64,000 bases of DNA from Apostichopus japonicus (lineage: Eukaryota > Echinodermata > Holothuroidea > Aspidochirotida > Stichopodidae), in NCBI RefSeq assembly GCF_037975245.1, contig NC_092561.1:124001-188000 (forward strand), given 5' to 3'. The number at the start of each line of letters is the position of its first letter. Within the stretch, counting starts at the first letter, position 1. The notes below the pieces were generated by a model. It saw only the letters and a list, made by a program, of their open reading frames with translations. It was not told the origin of the DNA and did not search any database. This document shows, piece after piece, positions 1-13,600 of this stretch. A program made the translations under genes and the position numbers.

Positions 1-436
1 CTTTTTTTGTTTTAATTTCCTTTTCTTACTGGGGAAAACACATTATCTGAACCCACAAGGCTCACATATTTTACACAAAAAAAAAAAAAGCTAAACATTT
101 GTAAGTTCAGGCTGAAGAAATGATATTACAAAAAAACACTGTATATTTCTTAAATCATTTAGATTTTGATCTTTTCTCCTGAATAATATTAAAGTTGTAA
201 AGTATCTAAACAGCCATGTTAAATCTGATCAATCAATAAATGGCTGGTCATTGCTACTGCAGTGATAGGACAGGAAGCTATTACATAAAGCAGATTGGTC
301 ATAGGTTCCATCCCCAACACCAACAGAGTAACCACAGGGTGCCAGAGTAGGGGGTCATTCTTTGAAAACAGGCACAAAAGCAGGGCCCCTAAAAACATGA
401 AAACAATGCCAGCCCCATATTTTGAAATCTTGAAAC

Positions 437-2243
437 TAGTGTTGCGCCGATATTACCAATATCGGTTTTGGCCGATATCCGATATTATCATCCCAATATC
501 GGTCCGATACCGATACCGATACCGATATTTTTTAACAGACAAAATAAAGGCAAAATCGTACTTTTAGTCATGCATACATTCACAAATAAATCTTCAAGTA
601 AACAACAAAATATGGTGTTTTGTTTTCCTTTTGTCCTAAGTTGAAAAGAATGACTTTTTTCCTGATTTTGAAAAAGAGAATTATAATTGAAATCCAACCA
701 GAATCTTTTTCACTGCAGCGCTGCACGCGATAATAAAATGGACGCAGTAAATGTGAGCCTTAACATCGTAAAGACTTACAAGTAGCTATAGTGTTAACGT
801 ATGCTTGCAAAATTGCATCTTAATTAGGTTACGAACTGTCGATCACAATGTAAAAATGATAATTTATTGAGTTTATACTCAATGTACAACTTATTCACTT
901 GACCGTATAGAGAAGAAAAAAACTGAAAATCAGTAGAGAAATGACCAATTGTGTACGGAAAGTAAGGTGGTACACCTTTCAAATATTACGAAAGATCGAA
1001 CAAAACACTTTCGAAAAATTCACGCAAAACTGGCATATCGTACTAAATGCAACTAATGTCATGTAAACAAGGCTCTAGTGCATCCATTTATGAATATACC
1101 GTAAGACCACATCTGTTTTTAAGCGGGGGAAAAAAGAAAGTATTTTCTAGAATTTCCAAAAATACGGAAAAAATAATATCCTACCATAGTTAATTGTATA
1201 GCAAATAGCCTTCGGCGGTTACGGATCTCACGTAACTGAAAAGTTCCCTGGCAACTTGCCAAAAAATGTTAACAAACAGGTGTTACACAGGGGATGAGCT
1301 TACAGTGTGTTTGGGAAGGTACCTGGGAAAATTCGCAGCACATGTACGGCGGTAGTTGGGTATAGGGTTAAACACCGCAGTTGTAAAAATGTACGCATTG
1401 TGCACGCTATTCATTGTTAGGCAGTCTAGAGACAGGGCTTTGCTGAACGTTGTTTGTTTCATAATATCGGAAGTTTTGTAAGTTGCACTTTTTAAAGATT
1501 GAAAGACAGATTAAATCTCTTTTCATTTTATAACATAATATAGCTACTCTAACTTGTCATTTTAAAATTTTCATCTGTTTCGTGACAATTTAAATAAGAA
1601 AATTATTTTGCATACTCAACTGCGATTTTTTTTTTTATCGCCAGACACGCAAAAAAAAGCCAATTTTTCGGGGCTTTATCCCCCAGGATCCCCACAAGGG
1701 GTTCTACCCCATGACCCCACCAAGGCCCTATGGCGGGCCCCTGGACACTACGCCTTTATGCTCGCGTGCTCGGCGTGTTCGCTGGGCGAACACCGGCGGG
1801 AAATCGGCAGTGTGTTCGCGGAAAATTAAAAGTGCAGTTATGCATCATGTTCAAGGTTTTCACGGAGGCCTTTGAGAAAATGAATGGTTAGTACAGTACA
1901 GTGTATACATGCTGCACTAATGCTATGTGTAGGCCAAGGTTCACGAAGGTCATTGGTTATATTCGCGCGCCGTAGACGTGTTTTAGAGGTTACGGAGGGT
2001 CAGGTTTCCATGGATATTAATCGAAAATGAATAAGAGTTTAACTGACGCTAAAGAAATGGATCGTCTTGGGCAGATTAACAAATTATTGCAAGTATAAAT
2101 AAGTAGCTCTGCTGTGAAAAAAAAGTTCAATATCGGCTTGCTGTTATCGGCAATTAGGCAAAATTTTACCGATACCGATATGCTGCCGATATTGCAAATA
2201 TCGGCCGATACCGATATTGAAAACGATTATCGGCGCAACACTA
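437..2243. mobile_element. non-autonomous hAT DNA transposon, 1.8 kb
   Basis: Terminal inverted repeats begin TAGTGTTGCGCCGATA at both ends. The element is flanked by a perfect 8-bp target-site duplication CTTGAAAC (429-436 and 2244-2251), the hAT length. Both subterminal regions are packed with copies of CCGATATCGG-like and CCGATACCGATA motifs, probable transposase-binding sites. No transposase frame is present; short open frames inside are not convincing. The segment 925-1240 is shared with the element at 14.1-16.5 kb. Confidence 0.9.
925..1240 (+). repeat. shared module, copy A (inside 1.8-kb hAT element)
   Basis: From CTGAAAATCAGTAGAGAAAT to GGTTACGGATCTCACGTAAC this segment matches 14929-15240 at most positions, in the same orientation, with small indels. 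It is inside an element with a different terminal sequence. Confidence 0.85.
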
Positions 2244-2546
2244 CTTGAAACATAAAAGCAGATTTCAAGGAATTCCTTAAATTGTCATCATTTCTTCACC
2301 CAGTGGCTTTTCATGTTATTAGACCCAGTCACATGTTACACATAAATTAGAAAATTGGAGGGGAAAAATTCAACTTTTACTTTGTTATTTTAAATGAAAT
2401 TTGACAAGTCAAATTAAGAAACCTACATTTTCATGGGATTGTTGTAACTAATAGCGTGGAAATTGCCCCCCCCCCCAAAAAAAAAGAAAAGAAAAGATAA
2501 ACGATTCCAAAACCTGATTTAAACTTTAAGCCTGGTAATAAAGGAG

Positions 2547-2772
2547 ATTGATGTCTGTTAATACAGGCTGGCAATGGCATTGATGTCTGTTAATAGAGGC
2601 TGGCAATGGCATTGATGTCTGTTAATACAGGCTGGCAATGGCATTGATGTCTGTTAATAGAGGCTGGCAATGGCATTGATGTCTGTTAATAGAGGCTGGC
2701 AATGGCATTGATGTCTGTTAATAGAGGCTGGCAATGGCATTGATGTCTGTAAATAGAGGCTGGCAATGGATC
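2547..2772. repeat. 32-bp minisatellite, ~7 copies
   Basis: The unit contains ATTGATGTCTGTTAATA and AGGCTGGCAATGGC. It is repeated head-to-tail with alternating TACAGG/TAGAGG variants and one AAATAGAGG variant at the end. Confidence 0.95.
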
Positions 2773-2956
2773 AATGTTTGCTAGATCCACAGGAATCGAG
2801 CAAATGTTGGTGAACACTTGCTATTGCCATCAAATTGCCATCACTCTTGCTGTTGCCATCAAATTTTCTATTGTGATGGCACAAGGGGAAGAGAGATAGA
2901 GATGCTATGGACATTCCTCTTCCCACCCCCTCTCTTTAAAGTTCAAACATCACAAT

Positions 2957-3612
2957 CAATTGTCTGAGCATAGATCTACATGTTCCACCCATTCTATTGT
3001 CGTCCAATCTATCTCCTCACCGCACCTCTCCCCCACCCCTCAATTGTCTGAGCATAGATCTACACACAGGTCAATGTTCCACCCATTCTATTGTCATCCA
3101 ATCTGTCTCCTCACCACACCACCTCCCCCACCCCTCAATTGTCTGAGCCTAGATCTACACACTGGTCAATATTCCACCAATTCTATTGTCGTCCAATCTG
3201 TCTCCTCACCACACCACCCCTCCCTCACCCCTCAATTGTCTGAGCGTAGATCTACACACTGGTCAATATTCCACCAATTCTATTGTCGTCCAATCTGTCT
3301 CCTCACCACACCACCCCTCCCTCACCCCTCAATTGTCTGAGCGTAGATCTACACACTGGTCAATATTCCACCCATTCTATTGTCATCCAATCTGTCTCCT
3401 CAATGCACCACCTCTCCCCCACCCCTCAATTGTCTGAGCCTAGATCTACACACTGGTCAATATTCCACCCATTCTATTGTCATCCAATCTGTCTCCTCAC
3501 CACACCACCTCCCCCACCCCTCAATTGTCTGAGCGTAGATCTACACACTGGTCAATGTTCCACCCATTCTATTGTCATCCAATCTGTCTCCTCACCACAC
3601 CACCTCTCCTGA
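2957..3612. repeat. 97-bp minisatellite, ~7 copies
   Basis: Units start with CAATTGTCTGAGC at 2957, 3041, 3136, 3233, 3330, 3427 and 3522, so the period is 95-97 bp and the first unit is shortened. Each contains TAGATCTACACACTGGTCAA, then CCATTCTATTGTC and a C-rich CTCCCCCACCCCT tail. The open frames across it are a by-product of the repetition: 97 is not a multiple of 3, so successive units are read in different frames. Confidence 0.95.
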
Positions 3613-6131
3613 ACCACCTCTCCCCAACCAGACCTTGTCCTCATCCATCCAGAGTGGCCAACTTTCATGGTTACTCATCTTCCATCTGAAAGAGAGTACC
3701 TTCACACACCATGCAGGATGTTATAGTTATATATGTGAAGGTTGAACCATTACACTCCAATCATTACATATCTAAGCTGACTGGTTGCTGGTATTGAATT
3801 ATAGATGGTATTACAAAACCCAGTAGGGTGTCAGGGTTCAACTAAAGGTCTCCTACTATGGAAACAGGTAGCACTTAGCATTGTGAATCAAACTTGAAGA
3901 AGGGTTAGTTTCAGCTTTAAGAATGACACAGTGAGAAGAATGACTGCTACAAAGGACACTGCTAAAACCAGTATTTCAAGAAGTGTTCATAGCTTCGGCT
4001 TCAAGAATCACAGTGACAAGAACAGCTGTTCCAAAGGACACTAACAAACACAGAAACTAGTCTGTACCTCACGATGCAGTTCAAGGAATAATTCAGTGTA
4101 ACAGTGTAATAACATTTTGTGTAGCACTATTTGAGTTCTTTCACTGAATACAGATAGTTTCTGTGTAGAAAAACTGATATAAATCATTATTACACTTCCC
4201 CTTCCAACTTGCCCATTTTTGTAATGCATTTTTGCGATGTGATACTGGAAAAAATATTCTTGTGACATGCTTTTGCTTTAGCTAGGGTTTGCAGTAGCTG
4301 CGGGAATAGCGCAAACAGTTCTCACAATCCAGCATAAAATTTGAAGCAGTGCGGAAGGGTCACGCACAATCACCGGGAACTTCTCGCACAGTCACTGGCA
4401 AATTATGGCCCTCACTAAGCATTTTCAGTACCAGCGACCATTACCTTTACTCCCCACAAATCTCCGACCACATGGTAGCCTAACTTCACACTAAGTCAAC
4501 ATGAAAACCTAAACTAGCCATCTGCTTATTTGCTCAAGTTGTGTCACAAATAAAATATCAAAATATCCATGAAAACCTGCAATCTTTGACCACATGTTGC
4601 CTAACAACCACACTAATTCAATAGGAAATGTAGCCTAACCATCGGTTTGCCAAAAAAAAAAAAAAACTGTGTAGCTCTGTTTACAACTTACAATTTGCTG
4701 GAAATCGGCAGTTGTTTGGAAGGTATGTGCTATGTCTTAAAGAGGGAATGTTGTATTTTACGTACATCGTTGCTGTGGCGATGGATTGAAGGTTTTAACT
4801 TTGATCACTTTTTAGCAGTATAATGGTTTCGTATTTGGTGGTGAGTGATTTTAGCCACACACGAAAAAATATTTGATTTAAGGAAAGGGCACCTTCAGCG
4901 GAAGTAAACCTGTGTTTTTCAGTTGATGGGTTATTGATTTTTCGTCATATATTCAGTGGCTTGACGTTATTTGCTAATCGATTGCAAATTTTTGCGGTTA
5001 AACTGTTAATGAATTTGCTATATGGTCGCAGCACTAGGAAGAGGGTAATTGTGTTACTTTATCCTGTTGAATGCTTACAACCATTTTCGTAAACAGCATA
5101 TCAAACTTTGGAAAGAGCCCCCCTAAACCTTATTAAAGCCCTCGTAAATACATTAAGGGAGCGTTTTAACTTTTCATTTTCAAAATAGCCCCCCAAAGCT
5201 AAATCTTAATTCCTACCCTGCCTTTTACATCACTGTCAAGTTGTGTGACATCCTGTTATTTCCACATTTCTAGTTGACAGACCAAATTACTTTTAGTCCC
5301 TTGATCGTTACCTCTAGGGAGGAAATCTCACCAAATTAATCCAATAATTTCCTTTAGGAAAAGAGTTCGACATTAGTTATAATGATGTGCTTTTAAGACA
5401 CTGATGAACCCTTTTTGTATTGCTTAAATGTAACGGCTTGCTTGTTTCAAGAATTCTCAACTTTTACAGATATCAGATACAGCCTATATACAGTAGTACA
5501 ATACCGAGAATACTATACAGATTAGTGTGTTAAATATTTAGAAAGAATTCTTCCTCAATCTTATCTCCCTTTCACTTGCGATATTTGGTCCTAGAACAAG
5601 AATTGCATTCATCATTGTAAGAAATAGATACTAATTATCGCCCAAGTTTAAAGGCTAAATACAGCATCACGTACCTTTGATACGCTTCACGTTGCCTCCT
5701 TTTACCTTGTGAGTATGATGGTAAACCCACAGCCCCTTCATCCATTTTAATTAACATTAATAAATATGAGGATGGGTCACACTATCTATATCTTACAATT
5801 ATGCATGATATATAATAATACATGCAGGTGGACCAAGAAAGTTGATCTACAGCGAGCAAAGATACTGCCGAACAAACAGCAAGATTAATTTGTGACAGTG
5901 TAACAAACAAAAAACTTCACCCTCCAGAGTTGTAGAAGAACCAAGGTAGATGTGCACTTGCCACTCTTAATTGATAAAGATTCAAGTTTATTTACAAATT
6001 TTGAATGCCCACGAAGGATTACTTCATAGAATTTGTATGAAATTTTGGTACTAGTTACTGGAGTGAGTCCCACTGGAAACCACAGAACAGTATTCTGCTA
6101 GTTTTAGATACTAAAATATGCAAAACCCTAC

Positions 6132-6254
6132 CTGTCAGTGCCTGCTTGCTTCCAGTTTCAATGTCAAGGTATGACGGGAATGGTCTTACATGTCTGTTTA
6201 CTGTGCCTTCGTGATAAATGCCCTCAGCCACAAGCATTGCAGAAACAACAACAA
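6132..6254 (-). CDS. SHANK: SHANK exon 12 (probable), second half of SH3, residues 518-558
   Basis: A phase 1 to phase 1 exon of 123 nt is proposed between CTGTAAG and CAG|GTAGGG. It encodes [20 protein letters not shown] then [17 protein letters not shown] and FPSYL match the EGTV and FPxxxV positions of SHANK SH3 domains. The Trp that normally precedes EGTV is replaced (YHEGTV). The acceptor has a weak pyrimidine tract, and a stronger tract lies inside the proposed exon. An acceptor at GGCTGAG would break phase with exon 11. The donor and C-terminal half are well supported; the 5' boundary is provisional. Confidence 0.6.
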
Positions 6255-9200
6255 CTTACAGCACTTAATAACATTGGGTAACAGAGCTATAAATTCTAAT
6301 ACTGCTCTGTGCTGTAGGGTTTAAAAGGACACTGTTGCTGTATGAAAACTATATAATCAGTGTTTTCTCCATGCATTAGTGGTTGGCAAAACAGAGATCT
6401 AAAAATAGTGCCAATTGTAATGTTCCCAAACTTCCAGAATTGAATGAAACACCCCAAAAAACAAGTACCTGGTTTGCAACAGAGACCAACGGAGGGTACA
6501 AAAGGGGCGTGCTATGGTCCAATGGATCGAGACGATGATGGTTGAAAACATTGAAAACAGGTATCTAAAACTCCTGCCCAGTCATCAGATATTCATTAGT
6601 ATCGGGCGACGTCAGACTTTCAGTAGAGCGAAAAATTATGCAGAGAAATTTTCACACCTGACACCCTCAAATCTAAACTTGGGTTAAAACTGATTTACCG
6701 TGCAACAGTATGAAAAATGAAGCCATTTTAGGTCTCCCTAAATACACAGATGGCTGGATTAGGCATGAGAGAACTAAACTGCCTCCCATAACCTCATACA
6801 AATTGACACTTTTAACATTTTTAAACACAGCTCTTTTTTTGGGGGGCATTTCACAATGTAAATTTATGAAGTAAAATCATGTTTCCAGCTGTACAAGTCA
6901 TCGTGGGATTTTAAGACACAGAGTAGCAGAGATCTAAGATGGAGAATTCACAGAGGAGAAAGACATTGGAATGCTAGACTTGGGTCGAAGTCGCCACCGC
7001 TAAAAGTTGCCAACTATGGAAAATAATATAGGCACAAAGGTTCACCGAGTAAAGGGGAGAAATTATATTTATGAGATGACATATTTCAATCCATTTCAAA
7101 GTGTCCCCACTCCTTGTAGGAATCGTTTCACAAATTGACAAAGTGCAATGAATGTCAAGTTCTTTTGATCTATAAGAAAAACTGTGACTTCTTCTGTGTG
7201 AGTTGCGGGGTCATTTGCGGGTCAGGTCATGTCAGATTATGCAATTGCACGCATATATCGGAGAGAGAATTTGCTGTTCTGTCGTTCACTTTGGTGAGTG
7301 ATATATATTCAAAGCCATATCATGACGGACGTGAATGAATATTGAAATACTTTTAATATCCTAAAATATCATGCAAATAGGAGAAACTTAAAAAGAGTCA
7401 ACGTAGTAACACAGAAGGTACGGTCGAGTTTCATCTCAAGCTTCCGTCATGCTTATACAACACTGCGAGCATTTGCAGTCCTAAGCATTACTCAGGGTAC
7501 AAAAGAAGAAAATGCAGAACGTATGTGGGAGAGAAAGTGTAGAATAAGAAGACAAAACGGTGGGAAAACAGAAGGATGAGTGTTAAAGGTAGGACTAAAA
7601 CAGATATGTACCAAGACTTATAAAGAATTACATCTTGTTTATATCACAATATTTACTTACTTGTATTTGTTGACAAAACTTGAGGTATGTTATTCGTTCT
7701 AAAATGCTGGCTTTGCAGTAAGCAACACAACCATCACCTGTTTTGCACCTACCTCGAAGGTAGGTCAGTTTGTAACAAGCCTTTGTAGAGCAGTTCTTTC
7801 CACACATATTTCATGCCATTTATAGCATCAAGTTTCGGTTAAAGTTTTCATTATCAAAAGATATCTTGAATGGGCAGTATGTTGGTGTTTTCTCGCAAAA
7901 AGTCTACAAGCAGCTTGATTAATTGTTTTAGAATCACTTGATCACACAAACAACATTTTCCTTGAGATTGATAAGTTCAAAATAAAAGGGGTGATCTTCT
8001 CATGACAGGCAATGAACAATTAAATGGTATAATATTCCACACTGCTATTTGAATATGCTATGATGAATGTGGTGCTGTAAGCAATTTTGCTAAGCATATC
8101 AGCTTCAAGCATCAGAAGAAACCCCTTTAATAAGCATCTGTTGTGAAAATGATATACATTCGACACTAGGGTATGAATCCATACATTATTCTTACAGGCA
8201 AATGTAAATTGGCCCTCCCAAGGTTAAGCGTATTCTACATAATATTACTGCAGGTAAACAGTAATACAGCTTGTTGCTAAGTTTTTGCTAGGCTAAAAGT
8301 GCCAGATAGCCAAGGAAACATGGTACCTCAACCCCAACCTCTGAAAAGCAACCTGGCGTCAAATTCTTTCAAGAATAAAAAGAGCCCCAATGGACACTTT
8401 AGAAAGACCACCACCCAAAAATAAGAAAGAATACTAACCATCTACAACATCTCCTTTTGTAATGCTTAGTTCACCGATCCCCTCTGCATGGTAGTTCTGA
8501 AGCGCCACGTATTCATTGTTCGGAGGCGTGGTCTCTACTTTCCTATGGCCCATGGGTGAATGGTAACCTCCAGAACCAGCAGAGTCTGTGACAACCAAAG
8601 GAAAGTTCCAGAACAGAGAAAAAAATAACGAGACATGGTGAGAAAAATCCTCTCGCTAAAGAAGAACGTCAGTCAAATCCTGTTAAATTAATGATAGCAA
8701 ATTGTCATTGCAGTTTACAGCAATGGTATCCCAGCTAAACATATATCTCTACATAAACAAGTAAGCAAACAATATCTACAAGACGACCCTAATTTGACTT
8801 GTGGTATGTCATCCCAAGCTGTCTGAATAACCGACAATCGGTAATCAATGGCCATATTTCACTCTGCAAGATGAACTGGTAACCCAGCTTTCACTATTAC
8901 TGTCTGCAATTGCCTCACAATACATAAAATGTCCATTATGTCATGTATTACAGATCTATGTGTAAAATCAAACAATATTTCACAAACTGCAATCTCTTAT
9001 CTCCTTATCATTACACCATACCCTTGGCACAATATAAGTCTAAATAACAATTAAAAATATTTTCTGATCCATTTCTCTGACCATGACTTATTACAATTTC
9101 ACTTTCAATTTAATTAATTTTTTCCAGTTATTAATATATTTGTAAAAAGGAGTAAATATATATATATATATATGAAAGCTAATATCTGGAAGCTTCATAT

Positions 9201-10572
9201 CATCCTGTTTACATTTCTCCCGATGACCTTCATATTTGGTTTCTTTGCCGTTTTATAGAACTCATAGGTTGCCAGATTAGACTAGGGATAATATATTTGA
9301 TCAGTAACAGGAAGAATTATTACAAGTGTTGCCAAGGTTACGAGGAGATAGCAAATCAGGCTGCTCAAGACCACTCGCAATGATCTAGAATACACAGGTG
9401 AAGATAATAGTTAGGTGAGGAGGAGGCAAATATACATGGCGGAGGGGGGGGGGGGGGGTCACTTAGGCACTGTGTCAAAATAAGAATGCCGTATGGGGCT
9501 GCAAAGGATGAAATCGTTTGTGCAGCAGAGTTTCACCCAATAGGCAATACAGTTTCACATAATAGACACAGCAGGCATGCAGAGATAATCTCTATTGTTG
9601 GATTTTGATTCAGCCTTGCTCCAGAGAAGTTTTGCAACTTCTGTCGCAGTTTATTTTGTAACACATTGCCTAAGTGAAGTTGAGAGTTAGTCAGCATCAT
9701 GTCCATACTCACTCTTTTGCTATCTTGAACATAACAAATTTACACCACCTGTGGGATCCACCTGAGAGTGATGTGATATCGCAAAAGCAAAACGAAATTG
9801 TCACGACTGAGCACATGACACAAGAGAAGTCTGTCTCAACCATTTGAAAGCTGGGAAAAGTAACTTTAGGCATTGTGTCAATAGTAGGATACTGAGGGGG
9901 CTGCAGCATCATGCAGCTAGGCTACACAAGACTTATTATCTAATGTGCTCCACAGTTTCACACAATGGGAACTGAAAGTGTTCTGAAACAATTCCTACTG
10001 TTTTGATATTAATTCATCCTAGCAGGGCAGGACTTTTCCAGCTGCTGCAGCTTAGCATCTTTTATACCATGGCTTACACGAAAAGAAAACAGCCGTCTGA
10101 CTGAATTGAAGTTCACAAGTTTTCTACCAACATTCGCAAATGCTGTCTACTTCGGACCTTACCCATTCTCTCATACGGCACTGAATTTGCGGACGTTCTG
10201 GACTTGACCGACAAACGGTCTAAATCTTTGGCTATAAATGGTTCGCTGGAGGTCCTGTTTAGAGGAGCCCTTCCCCCAGACCACCTCCTCCTCCTGGGTT
10301 TGAAGACCGGTTCCTCTTTTATCCTAACTGTGAGAGGTAATTAGTAGAAGATACATATGAGATTAGGTTAGTGACACTACATGATTAGCCGCACCTTTGT
10401 ACCAGACCTTCACACTCTTCTAGTGACACAATATTACAGATTAAGCTAATGGGGACATATGTCTGGGCGTGAGATACAGACTCACTTTATGGGGACATAT
10501 GTCTGGGTGTGAGGTTCGTCCTCATTACGATCCCTTACGAGTGAATTGTGCGATGGATGGCATTTGAGGTGT

Positions 10573-10620
<48 letters not shown>

Positions 10621-13600
10621 GTATGGATGCAGAATATGGTAGATAATGGCATGATAATAAATACAGTATTAAAACAGAAAAGAATACTACAAGAAACCAG
10701 AACGTGAGAAATTCTCAACAGATCCATTTTAGTTGCACGGTTCACCAATTTATGCAGTAAGTGTGAGTATGCATGTGTACTTTGCCAGAAAGATGGGGGA
10801 TGGGGGGGGGAGGAGGAGGAAAAGGGGGGTAAAAACTTGAACATATACAGTGACATTATGAACCTTATCCGAGGATAAAGCTAACCACATTTGATGGCCT
10901 GCTCCCATCCCATCCCATCCTCCCTCATCCAAATCAAAACTTTAACAAGTATCACAGCCACTGCCTTATCAAGTTTACCCCCCTCTGTCAGCAGTTTGGA
11001 TGTTATAGTTTTCTTTTGTTAGATATGTCTACATACTTTTGATAGGCTTTAATCAAACAAAATTCCACAAAATGCAAAAAAAGACAAACATGACCAACAA
11101 GTCATTATTCATTTCATCCTGCATAGATTATGCACATGTACTCTTTCAAAAATCCTAGATGACTGTTTAGGTAAAAAAAGGGATATGTCCCCCCCCCCAA
11201 CCTATCCCCATCCCATAAAGAAAACTAACAAAAAGTGTGAAACTAGAAAGAGTACATTGAGCAATGGATTTTAATTTCCAAGTTAGTATGATGAAGTGCA
11301 AAACAGTGTAATGTTTATATACAAGATAGTAATTTATTTTGAATGACAAATAGTTATAACATTTTAACCAGGCATCAAAAAAGATACAGAAATAAACCCT
11401 GATTCTGACTTTAGTGGATAAACAAGATGAAAAAATTGATGCATGGAAGAGAAAAGACTATCGCTGGCAATCAATCACCTAGGAAGTAAGATCCACCACC
11501 AGTTCTATATCAGATCTTTAACACCGGGTAAGAAAACAAGAATTGAAGGTTGAAAAACTTGAATGTACTTACCAACTTGGTCTTCCGAAAAGTTCTTAAT
11601 ATTTTCTGCCAGATCCATGTTATTTGATACTATTGCCACCTGTTATGAAACATGGAAAGGGAAAAATGAAATAGAAAATCTAGAGGAAACTAAAAGAATT
11701 TCTGTCCTTGAAGAAAATTGTTGAACAAAGTGGAAAGAAAGTGAGGTGTTTCCCAGGAAAAAGCTGTAGTGCGTCTCATTACATGTCAGTCTATTACATT
11801 CCAATAACGTTTTTTTTTTAATTGAACAGAGCCAATCCTAACGCGTCTTTTTCCTTTGAATATTTAGATGTGATTTTACTTAAACTTTCCACCAGGGTTT
11901 TAAAGTGCTAAACAATAACGATTAACAACATACGTATCCACAAAGTATGGACATAACCTCGTTGCGTAAAGTACACGTAAACAAATTTTTAAGATCAACG
12001 AAAAGATGGAAACTAATCTCGCTACGTTTAATGTCTGTGGGCCTGACGTAACTTCATCACGATATGTCAGCCCTCTCATTTACCTGCAGAGGCTTTTTGT
12101 AGTAATTCCGTAATTGATAATAATCATGATGATAATAATCAGCAGTTATTTTTACGACGAAGTTTAAGCGGCTACAAATGTGGGAGAAACCTGCAACAGT
12201 TTTTTTTTCTTCTTCTTTTTATTCTAGATTCAAAAGCCATGTGTTTTTATTTGTTTACATGACGGATCAAACCTTGTGCTTGGTGTTCAGTATTAAAGTT
12301 GAATTTCAACCCCCCCCCCCCGTATTTACATAACAATCTGTCAGACACGATTTACTAGAAGAAAACATACATGCACACTATAAGCCGTGCAATGAGTAGA
12401 GTTACCGAGTTTCTCACATAAAAAACAACAACAAAGGTTAAAGGTCACCGCTGATCCCAGGTCAAGTCCCCGAGCTGAGTTTACATTACATATCTCACAT
12501 CGGGCACAGGGTCTGAACCTAGTTTATCCCCAGGTTCAGATCACAGGATCTGGTCCTCTTTTACATTTACAAATTTAAGACAAGAGTGCTTGCAGTCTAA
12601 TGTAAACCGAGCCTAAGTTCCAGTTATCTGAAACTATACTACCGTTACAGCAAAACAGAAAAGTTACTCTTGCACATCATAGTACTGTCTGTGTCAAGAA
12701 GCCTTTTTTTGATCTATTATTAGGACGAGATCCAATTCCAATTGAACGACCGACATGTCTACCAACTGAATTAAAAAACATCCCTTACAGCGTCTTCGGG
12801 GACCTCTTGACCTTTCGGTATTTTCATTATGATGTCATCAAACTTATTCAAGGTGTGAATTGATACAAACTTCTAGGGATGTTGTTCCATAATGCAGATC
12901 TGTCAATGTTTAATGATCTCACAGGACATTATCCTCTGAGACCCTTGAATAGATCTACAAATCAGCTTTCTCTGCTACAGGCTATCATTAATTATCGTCT
13001 TTTTAATCTCTCCTTTTGTTTAAAATTTAGATTTTGTTGTTGTTTGTTTTTTTATTTTATAGTTTTGGTGGGTGGTCGAGGGGGGGGGGACAGCAGGACA
13101 AGGATTATCATTATCATTTTTTTTCTTCTTATTATTATTATCTTATTACCAAATGTTATACTTTTTATTCTTTGGTTGGAAACTTGCTGGAGCTACCCCA
13201 TTTTTAAATAATTTTTTTCCTAACAAACCACCACAACATTCCCATCTCGTGAAAATACAGAGGACCCCAGTGTTAGCGATGTCTTTAATTCAGGATCAGA
13301 AACATCAAGCAAGTGTATTTTCTCTCTCTGTATCGAGGATTATTTGCCAATGGGAACTTACACACTGTAGTGCTGAATGCAGAAGAGATATACACTGCAC
13401 CATGTAAGATCTGTTTCTTACTTCAGTTTGCAAAACAACAGTTTGCAAATTGGTCTGGCATTCTTACCAACCTACCCAGTATATTCAAATTTAAAGGAGA
13501 CACAATGCTGAAGCATCATCGTCGGACTACGTGATAGAAAACAACTGTGATTGACAAAATAATTCCCCAAACAGCTAAGAAAAATTATATTCCATTTAGG

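Larger units (their letters stand above)
1..6131 (-). other. SHANK: SHANK intron 12 (partial) or beyond; no exon identified
   Basis: Beyond exon 12 this stretch holds the hAT element, the two minisatellites and, at 4290-5060, DNA related to the interior of the 2.4-kb element (for example CCACATGG-AGCCTAAC near 4470 and 15750). I found no PDZ-type exon. The stretches 1-428 and 5060-6050 show nothing else I can support. Confidence 0.6.
10328..11572 (-). other. SHANK: SHANK intron 9
   Basis: Contains the 40-bp duplication, the (TA)n tract and short G/C runs. No coding signal. Confidence 0.8.

Noticed and set aside
2960-3689. Repetitive His/Pro/Ser-rich protein frames
   Set aside because: They follow a 97-bp non-coding minisatellite whose period shifts the frame at each unit. 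There is no splice or promoter context.
5694-5723. 30-nt minus-strand microexon (GLPSYSQ) in phase 1 after exon 12
   Set aside because: The flanking AAG and GTAAAA sites would fit phase, but the acceptor lacks a pyrimidine tract and there is no family match. Too short to support.
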